From assembly GCF_035645195.1 (NCBI RefSeq), contig NZ_DASQNA010000027.1:1-64000 (forward strand): DNA of 64,000 bases, given 5' to 3'. This document shows positions 1-7,001 of the stretch, piece by piece (the stretch's first letter is position 1; each line of letters begins with the position of its first letter). The notes under the pieces are model-generated. The model worked only from the letters and a program-made list of their open reading frames with translations, was not told the DNA's origin and made no database searches. This stretch comes from Paenibacillus sp. GTDB lineage: Bacteria > Bacillota > Bacilli > Paenibacillales > YIM-B00363. Made by a program: the position numbers and the translations under genes.

Positions 1-99
1 GCTTGAAGACCCCATGTAGACGACATGGTTGATAGGTTCGAGGTGGAAGCGCAGCAATGCGTGGAGCTGACGAATACTAATCGGTCGAGGACTTATCCA
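1..99 (+). rRNA. rrl: 23S ribosomal RNA, 3' end (partial)
   Basis: The window opens inside the last part of a 23S rRNA gene. The conserved 3' block is readable, including GACGAATACTAATCGGTCGA at about 70-89 and the terminal GGACTTATCC. The 3' boundary at about 99 is set by comparison with the Bacillus 23S end and could be off by a few bases. The rest of the gene lies upstream of the window. A tRNA gene follows before the 5S gene. Confidence 0.95.
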
Positions 100-162
100 A
101 AACGATGTTCGTTCGATTCGCATCCAGTTTTCAGGGAGCAACAAACTCTCTGCATAACACAT

Positions 163-235
<73 letters not shown>

Positions 236-245
236 TTTCATCCGG

Positions 246-362
246 TTTGGTGGTAATGGCGGAAGGGAACCACGCGTACCCATCCCGAACACGAACGTTA
301 AGCCTTCCAGCGCCGATGGTACTTGGACCGCAGGGTCCCGGGAGAGTAGGACGCCGCCAAGC
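246..362 (+). rRNA. rrf: 5S ribosomal RNA
   Basis: This 117-nt segment starts TTTGGTGG, contains the conserved CCCGAACACGAACGTTAAG and GCGCCGATGGTA blocks, and ends GAGAGTAGGACGCCGCCAAGC. Its two ends pair to form helix I. It lies 10 nt after the tRNA-Thr gene and just before a strong terminator, so it is the last gene of the rRNA operon. Confidence 0.96.
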
Positions 363-369
363 CGACAAG

Positions 370-408
370 AACGCCTCGATCGCACCCGCGATCGGGGCGT
401 TTTTTTTT
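370..408 (+). terminator. Intrinsic terminator of the rRNA operon
   Basis: A 13-bp stem (371-383 with 388-400, one G.U pair) with a four-base loop is followed directly by an unbroken run of T. It ends the 23S-tRNA-5S transcript. Confidence 0.93.
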
Positions 409-654
409 ACATCGGCACGCAGTTTCGAGTGTTCCGTATGTTTGTTAGCAAATAGCGGTTTCTTGTTAAGATTTTTGAACAACAATGATCAACCCTTTAA
501 CAAACCCTTGCCAACTGGGTGTACTGAAAAGGAATTTGTTCGAAGAAGGAAACAAAGATGTAAAATCTAAGAACAAAATCGGACAGCTAGAAAACCGGAT
601 AGGAGGGTCAACGGGATCAAGCGGACGGAATCGGGTTGCAAGAAGCTACTCCCA

Positions 655-683
655 TGGACGCCCGGGTTGTGGTATGGTAATAA
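655..683 (+). promoter_or_regulatory. Possible extended -10 promoter for kdgK, in an otherwise empty 409-717 interval
   Basis: The 309 bases between the rRNA terminator and kdgK hold no credible gene on either strand. The best promoter candidate is TGGACG (655-660), a 17-bp spacer, then TGG-TAATAA (675-683) with the TG of an extended -10. The -35 match is poor. No riboswitch or clear operator was recognised in this interval. Confidence 0.3.
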
Positions 684-717
684 GAACGGTTTCAAAAGCG
701 AAAGGGGAAAACGAAAG

Positions 718-1668
718 ATGACGAACGCGGAAATCGTCACGTTCGGCGAAACGATGGCGTTAATGATGCCGCAGCACGGCAAAGGAATCGAATTTTCCAA
801 GACGTTCGAAGGATCGTTCGGCGGGGCCGAGAGCAACGTCGCGATCGGCCTTGCCCGGCTCGGCGTACAAGCGGGCTGGTTCGGCCGGCTCGGCAACGAT
901 CCGCTGGGACGCATGATTTTGAAAAACATTCGCGGCGAAGGGGTGGACGTGTCCCGCGCGAAGCTCTCCGACGGCGAGCCGACCGGTTTGATGCTGCGCG
1001 ACATCACCTGGGGCCGTTCGTCGGTGTATTATTACCGGAAGCTGTCTGCAGCCAGCGCGACGACGCCCGAGCACCTTGACGAAGAATATATTAAGCAGGC
1101 GCGCATTCTTCATATTACGGGCATCACGCCCGCGCTCAGCGCTTCCTGCCGCGAGACGGTGTTCGCCGCCGTCGACATCGCGAAGAAGCACGGCGTTAAA
1201 ATCAGCTTTGATCCGAATTTGCGGCTGAAGCTGTGGACGCTCGAGGAGGCGGCGCCCGTACTGCAGCAGCTGGCGGAGCAAGCCGACTATTTCCTGCCAG
1301 GATACGACGAGCTGCAGCTGCTGTACGGGACGGACGATACCGATATAATCGTCGCGCGACTGCGCGAGCTGAAGGCGGTGTCGATCGTCAAAGGCGTCGG
1401 CAGCGAAACGTGGGTCGTCGAGCCGGATCGAATCGGGCGCATTCCGTTCTTCCCGGTGAAGCAGGTCGTCGACACGGTGGGCGCCGGGGACGGCTTCTGC
1501 GCGGGCTTCCTTGCCGGCGTCGCGCGCGGGCAAAGCCTCGACGAAGCGGTCCGTCTCGGCAGCCTCGTCGGCGCGCTCGTCGTCCAGGGAGCCGGCGACT
1601 GGGAGAGCCTCCCGCCGCTGTCGATGGTCGAAGCCGAGCTGGGCTTGCGCAAGCATGTCGAACGGTGA
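718..1668 (+). CDS. kdgK: 2-dehydro-3-deoxygluconokinase, PfkB family
   Basis: This protein of about 316 residues would phosphorylate 2-keto-3-deoxygluconate to KDPG, a cytosolic step in pectin and uronate breakdown. It has the PfkB layout: the FGETM opening strand, the GGAESNVAIGLARLG substrate-site motif near residues 37-51, and the C-terminal VDTVGAGDGFCAGF motif with the catalytic aspartate and anion hole. The start is ATG 718 behind AAAGGGG (703-707); the frame stays open further upstream, but that part has no ribosome binding site. It is a lone gene. KdgK is the best match, but a related sugar kinase of the same clade (for example 5-dehydro-2-deoxygluconokinase) cannot be fully excluded. 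Confidence 0.85.
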   Translation: MTNAEIVTFGETMALMMPQHGKGIEFSKTFEGSFGGAESNVAIGLARLGVQAGWFGRLGNDPLGRMILKNIRGEGVDVSRAKLSDGEPTGLMLRDITWGRSSVYYYRKLSAASATTPEHLDEEYIKQARILHITGITPALSASCRETVFAAVDIAKKHGVKISFDPNLRLKLWTLEEAAPVLQQLAEQADYFLPGYDELQLLYGTDDTDIIVARLRELKAVSIVKGVGSETWVVEPDRIGRIPFFPVKQVVDTVGAGDGFCAGFLAGVARGQSLDEAVRLGSLVGALVVQGAGDWESLPPLSMVEAELGLRKHVER

Positions 1669-1672
1669 CCGT

Positions 1673-2779
1673 TTAATAAGATTCTGTTGATTCGGCTTCC
1701 GCCGGCCAATCCGCCGGCGGTTTTTTCCGTTTGCGGAATACGAGGAGCAGCAGCGCGGGCAGCGCGAGCTGGAACGCCATCGCTGCCGGGGTAAACCAAC
1801 GGTCGTAAGCGAAAAGTTGCATCGCGTTCTGGAACAAGGTCACAGCGCAGACGGCGGCGGCGACGCAGACGATCGCCGTCAGCATCGGGAGGCGCAGCTT
1901 CGGCAGGATGCGCGCGACCCCGTTGGCGGCGATGTACAGGCCGAAACTGGTCTTCACCATCATCGCCGGCAGCCAAACGCCGACCATCGGCAGGTCGAGC
2001 CGGTCGAGGAAGTCGGTGAGCCGCACCTTCCGAATCATCATGTAGTTCGGGTACAGCGTTCGCACCGGAAGCTCAATGCCCATCGACAGCACGACCGTGA
2101 TCGTCAGAACCAGCAGCAAAAACCAGCCGAGCATGAACGAGTAGATGGAGTACCGCATCGTCCAGGAACGATAGGTGGCGATCATGAAGATGCCGATCGC
2201 TTCACCTGCGTACGAAATTAAATGGGAGCTGCCCTTCCAGACGTCCCGCGGGGAATGCTGAAATACGGGCAGCAGGTTCTCGAACACGAGCGCTGAGCTT
2301 AAAAAGATCGGCAAGCAGAGAATCAGTAAGATGAGCATCGGCTGCCAAAGCTGGCTCATGCGGGCGACGACGATTTTGCCGTGCCTCGCTATAGCATAGA
2401 TGCAAATAGCCAACAGGCTCGTGATGACGGGAATCGGCGTCACCGGCAGCAGGGTAATTTTTACGAAATCGGAAGTGGCGCGGACGTCCCTCAACAGAAT
2501 GCCGAGAAAAAACAAAGTATAGCCCCCGACCAACAATCGTCCGAACCGGGGGGAGGCGGCGATCAGCCCGTCGAACAAATCCCTCCTCGGAAATCGCGAC
2601 GCGAGGATGGAATATAACACGATTACCGCCAGCCCATACGCCCCGGAGATCGCAAAACCGATCCAAAAATCGCTTCGCAGGTCGCGAATGACGAGGCTTG
2701 GCTTGCTGATCAAGGTCGAATCGAGGACGAACGCGCAGCCGATCAAGAGCACTTGCGATCGGGATAATCGATTGGTCAT
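1673..2779 (-). CDS. Spore germination permease, GerB family (first ger operon)
   Basis: This 368-residue integral membrane protein is the B subunit of a Ger-type nutrient germinant receptor in the inner spore membrane. These subunits belong to the amino acid/polyamine/organocation superfamily and form the germinant-binding part. About ten hydrophobic helices alternate with short basic loops, and the tail is RKRKKPPADWP. The start is ATG 2779, which overlaps the TGA of the upstream GerC gene as ATGA, so the two are translationally coupled. The reading frame upstream of this ATG is only the shadow of gerC. Its last codons contain the kdgK terminator read from the other strand. The order A-C-B matches gerK of Bacillus subtilis. 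Confidence 0.88.
   Translation of the reverse strand: MTNRLSRSQVLLIGCAFVLDSTLISKPSLVIRDLRSDFWIGFAISGAYGLAVIVLYSILASRFPRRDLFDGLIAASPRFGRLLVGGYTLFFLGILLRDVRATSDFVKITLLPVTPIPVITSLLAICIYAIARHGKIVVARMSQLWQPMLILLILCLPIFLSSALVFENLLPVFQHSPRDVWKGSSHLISYAGEAIGIFMIATYRSWTMRYSIYSFMLGWFLLLVLTITVVLSMGIELPVRTLYPNYMMIRKVRLTDFLDRLDLPMVGVWLPAMMVKTSFGLYIAANGVARILPKLRLPMLTAIVCVAAAVCAVTLFQNAMQLFAYDRWFTPAAMAFQLALPALLLLVFRKRKKPPADWPAEAESTESY
1699..1727 (+). terminator. Intrinsic terminator of kdgK inside the 3' end of the convergent ger permease gene
   Basis: CCGCCGG (1699-1705) pairs with CCGGCGG (1714-1720) and six T follow. The hairpin lies about 30 nt after the kdgK stop but within the coding region of the opposing permease gene, so it serves the plus strand only. 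Confidence 0.7.
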
Positions 2780-3963
2780 GGCACGAGCTCCTTTTCCGGA
2801 ATGCCGACCGGGTACGTAACCGTCCCGGGATGCTGATATTCGAGTCGGGAGTGGAACGATAAATCGGCGCGGCCATACACAGAGCGCCACTCCGGCTTTA
2901 CCCGCTGCCAATAACGGGGGTAGTGCTGATAAAGAAATTCCCCCAACCCGGCGGGGTCGACGCCGTGCCGCTGCGTTTCGGCGAACGCCTCTCGTACGAC
3001 GCGCTCGATATGGAGGTTCACCGCCCGCTCGAGCCCCGCGATCGTCTCGGCGGATTCCGAAGCGCGGAAATTCGAATTGTTCTCCATGATTTGAAGCTTT
3101 CCTTCGATCACGAAACGGAAGGACGGCGCCGCGCTTCCGGGAGAAGCGGAGATGCGGACGTCGTAGTTGCTCGCTTGGAGAGAAATAAATCCTTCGCCGG
3201 ACGGCGCCTTCACCGTGATCACCGGAAGCTTGGCTTGGTTCAGGGCCAACAGCATCCCTTGGGCGAGGCTGTCCTTCAGGACCGTCTCCAGTTTGTCGCC
3301 CTTAAATAAGGCGACGCCTTTCAACATGGCAATTTTCGGCGCGTCCGGGTTGTCCGCCTGCGTCGCTTTCACCGCGGCCAAGTAAGGCAAATACGGATCG
3401 ATGCCCTCGGAAAGGATCGCATCGACGAAATCTTCGATCGTGCGGGCACGTTTGTAAGTCATGCCTGCGATTTCGCGCAGCAGCTCGGCCGGCATTTTCT
3501 CCAAAGAAGAATCTACCTTGAACAGCTTGTGCGCCTCGCCTTCCGTGACGAACACATACGCCGACATTCGGTTTTGCGGAATGCGTCCCAATATATCCAT
3601 CACGTCGGAGGTGCCCGCTTTCGCTGCCTCTTCGCCTAGAATCAACACTCGTCGGTGCGAAAAATTCAAGATGCGCGATAGCGAGGCTTGCTGCTCCGCG
3701 TTCGCTTCCCTGCCGGTGCGGCCGACGGCCGAGGCGGTATGCCACGGCTTTTGGCCCGACGTACCGCCGCCGCCTCCGCCGGAGCCGGCCCCGCCCATCT
3801 GGCCGGGGAGCGGAAATTGAATCGTGATTTGGTACTTATCGTCCTTGCGGTCGACCGCGGTCGCCGAGACAAACACGACGTCGTTGATTTCTCTGCGATC
3901 CCAACAGCCCGATAGCGCGGCAAGGAGCGGCAGCAGAGCGATGATCAGCAACTTTCGACGCAT
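2776..3963 (-). CDS. Spore germination lipoprotein, Ger(x)C family (first ger operon)
   Basis: The C subunit of a nutrient germinant receptor, 395 residues. It has an N-terminal signal peptide ending in the lipobox LSGC (Cys at about residue 20) and the family's CWDRREIND signature directly after it, so it should be lipid-anchored on the outer face of the inner spore membrane. A glycine-rich linker follows near residues 57-69. The start is ATG 3963, preceded by GGAGGAAG at ideal spacing. The gene is 23 nt downstream of the GerA-family gene and overlaps the permease by 4 nt, so the three form one operon. Confidence 0.92.
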   Translation of the reverse strand: MRRKLLIIALLPLLAALSGCWDRREINDVVFVSATAVDRKDDKYQITIQFPLPGQMGGAGSGGGGGGTSGQKPWHTASAVGRTGREANAEQQASLSRILNFSHRRVLILGEEAAKAGTSDVMDILGRIPQNRMSAYVFVTEGEAHKLFKVDSSLEKMPAELLREIAGMTYKRARTIEDFVDAILSEGIDPYLPYLAAVKATQADNPDAPKIAMLKGVALFKGDKLETVLKDSLAQGMLLALNQAKLPVITVKAPSGEGFISLQASNYDVRISASPGSAAPSFRFVIEGKLQIMENNSNFRASESAETIAGLERAVNLHIERVVREAFAETQRHGVDPAGLGEFLYQHYPRYWQRVKPEWRSVYGRADLSFHSRLEYQHPGTVTYPVGIPEKELVP

Positions 3964-3986
3964 GGACTTCCTCCTCGGAGTTGGTC

Positions 3987-5414
3987 TTAGAAACGGCGGC
4001 GGCGACCTTGCTCAGCGACCGTCGGCCTGCGCCGCATCCGGAACCACGGCGCACGCATCAGGATGTCCTTCAGCTCGGCGGGGCGCAGAGGCGCGATGCC
4101 GCTCATGTAAGGGACGCCGAACGACGATAAACTGCACAAGTGCGTGGCGATCAGAAGCGTACCGACGATCATGCCGTACAACCCGAACATGCCCGCCAAA
4201 ATCATGAGCGGGAAGCGGAGCAGACGAATCGCGATGCCGAAGTTGAAGCGAGGCACCGTGAACGAGGCGATGCCGGTCATGGATACGACGATGACCATCG
4301 GCGCGGAGACGATGCCGGCCTGCACCGCCGCTTGTCCGATGACGAGGGCGCCGAGAATGGATACCGCTTGGCCGACCGTCTTCGGCAGCCGGATGCCCGC
4401 TTCCCGGAGCGCTTCGAACGATACCTCCATGATGAGCGCCTCGATCAGCGCGGGGAACGGGATCGCTTCCCGCGCGGCCGCGATGCTGAGCAGGAGGCTT
4501 GTCGGAAGCAAATCGTGATGGAACGTTATCGTCGCCACGTAGATCGCGGGCAGGAACAATGCCAGGAACAATAAAATATAGCGAAGCAGCAGGAGGAAGG
4601 TAGAGAACGAATACTTCTCGTAGTAATCCTCCGCCGAATGAAGCATTTGCCAAAACGTGGTCGGGCCGGTCAGCACGAACGGCGAGCCGTCCACGAATAC
4701 GGCGAACCGTCCCTCCATCAGCTGCCCGGCGACGGTATCGGGCCGCTCCGTGTAAAGCATTTGCGGGAAGATGGAACGGGGGTTGCCTTCGATCAGCTCC
4801 TGCACGTATCCGCTTTCCAGCACGGAGTCCAGCCGGACGTTTTGCAGACGCTTTCTCACTTCGGCAATGACGTCTTTGCGCGAGATGCCTTCGTGATACG
4901 CGAGCACGACTTTCGTCTGCGATTCGGAGCCAAGGCGGAACGATTCCATTTTCAGCTGCGGGGTTCTCACCTTGTTCCGAACGAGCGCGAGATTGGTGTC
5001 GATTCGCTCGATGAAGCCTTCCCGCGGCCCGCGGATCACCGCTTCGGTCGAAGGTTCCTGAATGCTTCGCGCCGAAGTGCTCGGCACCGGGAAGGCGTAG
5101 GCGCACGGCGATTCGTCGACGAACAGGAGCACTTGTCCGAGATAGATGGCGTTCAGCGCCTTCTTGTAATCGTCGACGGTCTCCGCGTTCAGCATCCCCT
5201 GCACGACGCTTGTCGGCGATTTCGTCATCATCGGCTGGATAAGATGCTCCTCCAGCCGGTTTGCGTCCACGGAGCCCTGCAGATAGGCGATGAGCATCCG
5301 TTTGCCGTCTTTGCCTTTCGCTTCCCGGAGAATGACGTCGCTCGCGGGATATGTATCGTTTCGAATTTGTTCCAGCAGCCGGTCCCAAGGCAAGGGAAGC
5401 GTCGTTTCGTTCAA
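3987..5414 (-). CDS. Spore germination protein, GerA family (first ger operon)
   Basis: The A subunit of a Ger-type receptor, 475 residues and of normal length. A soluble N-terminal half carries the family block RGPREGFIERIDTN (about residues 129-142). The membrane half includes the conserved EVSFEALREAGIRLPK and GQAAVQAGIVSAPM segments. The start is TTG 5414: AGGAGGG lies 7 nt upstream, and the nearer ATG at 5421 is out of frame. As the first gene of the A-C-B operon it should be made in the forespore. A weak SigG-like pair, GCATGA and AAAACTA 17 bp apart (-10 at 5436-5442), precedes it, but the implied leader is very short. Confidence 0.92.
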   Translation of the reverse strand: MNETTLPLPWDRLLEQIRNDTYPASDVILREAKGKDGKRMLIAYLQGSVDANRLEEHLIQPMMTKSPTSVVQGMLNAETVDDYKKALNAIYLGQVLLFVDESPCAYAFPVPSTSARSIQEPSTEAVIRGPREGFIERIDTNLALVRNKVRTPQLKMESFRLGSESQTKVVLAYHEGISRKDVIAEVRKRLQNVRLDSVLESGYVQELIEGNPRSIFPQMLYTERPDTVAGQLMEGRFAVFVDGSPFVLTGPTTFWQMLHSAEDYYEKYSFSTFLLLLRYILLFLALFLPAIYVATITFHHDLLPTSLLLSIAAAREAIPFPALIEALIMEVSFEALREAGIRLPKTVGQAVSILGALVIGQAAVQAGIVSAPMVIVVSMTGIASFTVPRFNFGIAIRLLRFPLMILAGMFGLYGMIVGTLLIATHLCSLSSFGVPYMSGIAPLRPAELKDILMRAPWFRMRRRPTVAEQGRRRRF

Positions 5415-5493
5415 AGGCCATCCCTCCTATCGGGCTAGTTTTCCAAGGGGACGCCGAACTCATGCGGAAAAAATGTAAAAATCGGCTCGGTCA

Positions 5494-5522
5494 TTGGAAT
5501 GTCTCTCCTTTCGGAGTAAGAT
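5494..5522 (+). promoter_or_regulatory. SigA-type promoter of the MdtG-like exporter gene
   Basis: TTGGAA (5494-5499), a 17-bp spacer and TAAGAT (5517-5522). It lies in the divergent interval between the first ger operon and the exporter gene and gives a leader of about 100 nt. Confidence 0.55.
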
Positions 5523-5625
5523 GGAAATACCGCGCATTGGCGGAAGGTGTACAAGCGAATTGGTTTCCAGCGGGTCGGGATCTTTCGATCGGAGGCGTCC
5601 CGGCGGAAAAGAGAGGGTCAACCGG

Positions 5626-6891
5626 ATGGAAGTATGGAAGAGAAATCTAACGGTACTGTGGACAGGAAATTTTTTGATTTCGGTCGGCATGAGCATTATT
5701 ATTCCGTTCTTGGCCATTTACGTGCTGGAACTGGGCGTGACGGACGTGAAGGAAGCGGCGATCTGGTCGTCGTTCATCTTCGCGATCAATCATGTCATGC
5801 TGGCGCTGTTTTCGCCGATGTGGGGAAGGCTCTCCGACAAGTACGGGCAGAAGCGCATCCTCATCGTCTCCGGCATCGGCATGTGCGCGGCGATCGTCGC
5901 GATGGGGCTCGTCGGCAGCCCGTGGGGACTGCTCGCGCTGCGCGGCGTGTTCGGCACGATGGGCGGCTTCGGTCCGGCGGCGTCCGCGCTCGTCGCGGTG
6001 GAGACGCCGAAGGAGTCGCTAGGCAAATCGCTAGGCTCGCTGCAGACGAGCGGGATCGCGGGGCAGTTGATCGGACCGCTTGCAGGCGGTATCCTCGCTT
6101 CGACGATCGGCATGCGGAGCGCATTTTTTATTACCGGGTTTCTCATGGCCGTAACCGTCGCGCTCGTCATCGCGTTCGTGAAGGAGACGACGCCGCGCTC
6201 CGCGTTTGCGTGGAAGGACGTCTTCCGCACAGCGGATGCGGGGGCGTCCGGACAGCCGTCGGCCGCGGGCGGGCTCGCGGCGGCGTTCCGCTATCCGTTC
6301 GTGCCGCTCATGCTGCTGACGACCATGCTGCTATTCATGAGCACCCAGAGCATCGAGCCGATTATGACGCTGTATGTCCAAAGCGCGATCGAAACGGACC
6401 ACGTCGAGATCGTCGGAGGGCTCGTGTTCGGGGTGTCCGCGGTGGGCACGCTGCTGACGGCTCCGCTGTTCGGCCGATGGGGCGATCGGAAGGGCTTCGC
6501 GGGCATAATCGTCGGATCGCTCGCGCTGCTGGCGATCGTGTACGCGCTGCAGCCGTTCGTGCACCAGACCGGCCCGCTGCTCGCGCTGCGTTTCCTCGCG
6601 GGCGTCAGCATCGGCGGGCTGTTCCCGTCGCTCGGCGCGTGCTTGCGGCGGCTGACGCCGAAGGAAGTGCAGGGCAGCGTCTTCGGCGCCAACGCCGGGG
6701 CCATGTCCGTCGGCTGCGTGCTCGGCTCGCTGTTCGGCGGCTTCACCGCCCGGTGGTTCGGCTTCGATACAATTTTCAACATCGTCGCCGTCCTGCTCCT
6801 GCTGCATGCGGCGCTGCTCGCCGTCGTATGGCGGAAACGTCCGATGAGCGCAAGGTTTTACGAATCGGACGCGGCCCGGCCATCACTATAA
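5626..6891 (+). CDS. MFS drug exporter, DHA1 family (MdtG-like)
   Basis: A 421-residue, 12-helix major facilitator transporter, probably a proton-coupled exporter of drugs or other small hydrophobic compounds. The N-terminus WKRNLTVLWTGNFL closely resembles E. coli MdtG. Motif A reads GRLSDKYGQKR after helix 2, and antiporter motif C reads SGIAGQLIGPLAGG in helix 5. The start ATG 5626 lies behind GAGAGGG; codons upstream in the same frame do not look like protein. It is monocistronic, with its own promoter at 5494 and terminator at 6912. The substrate cannot be read from sequence. Confidence 0.85.
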   Translation: MEVWKRNLTVLWTGNFLISVGMSIIIPFLAIYVLELGVTDVKEAAIWSSFIFAINHVMLALFSPMWGRLSDKYGQKRILIVSGIGMCAAIVAMGLVGSPWGLLALRGVFGTMGGFGPAASALVAVETPKESLGKSLGSLQTSGIAGQLIGPLAGGILASTIGMRSAFFITGFLMAVTVALVIAFVKETTPRSAFAWKDVFRTADAGASGQPSAAGGLAAAFRYPFVPLMLLTTMLLFMSTQSIEPIMTLYVQSAIETDHVEIVGGLVFGVSAVGTLLTAPLFGRWGDRKGFAGIIVGSLALLAIVYALQPFVHQTGPLLALRFLAGVSIGGLFPSLGACLRRLTPKEVQGSVFGANAGAMSVGCVLGSLFGGFTARWFGFDTIFNIVAVLLLLHAALLAVVWRKRPMSARFYESDAARPSL

Positions 6892-6911
6892 ACAGATAGC
6901 GAACGCGATTC

Positions 6912-6937
6912 GACCCGTCTCCGACGGGTTTTTTTTC
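6912..6937 (+). terminator. Intrinsic terminator of the MdtG-like gene
   Basis: ACCCGT and ACGGGT pair around a five-base loop, followed by eight T. It ends 9 bases before the TetR operator. Confidence 0.85.
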
Positions 6938-6945
6938 GTTTAATA

Positions 6946-6975
6946 TTAGACTGTCAGTCTAATTTCGCATATAAT
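6946..6975 (+). promoter_or_regulatory. SigA promoter with overlapping TetR-type palindromic operator
   Basis: TTAGACTG-T-CAGTCTAA (6946-6962) is a perfect 8+8 bp palindrome around one central base. It covers the -35 region (TAGACT, 6947-6952) and the spacer in front of a consensus TATAAT (6970-6975), with 17 bp between the boxes. Its position directly ahead of a TetR-family coding region suggests autorepression. Confidence 0.75.
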
Positions 6976-7001
6976 GGGGGTATGAAAAGGGGGCGGCGCG
7001 C

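Noticed and set aside
5421-5463. ATG 5421 as the start of the first GerA gene
   Set aside because: It is out of frame with the GerA protein. The TTG at 5414 is in frame and has ideal spacing to AGGAGGG.
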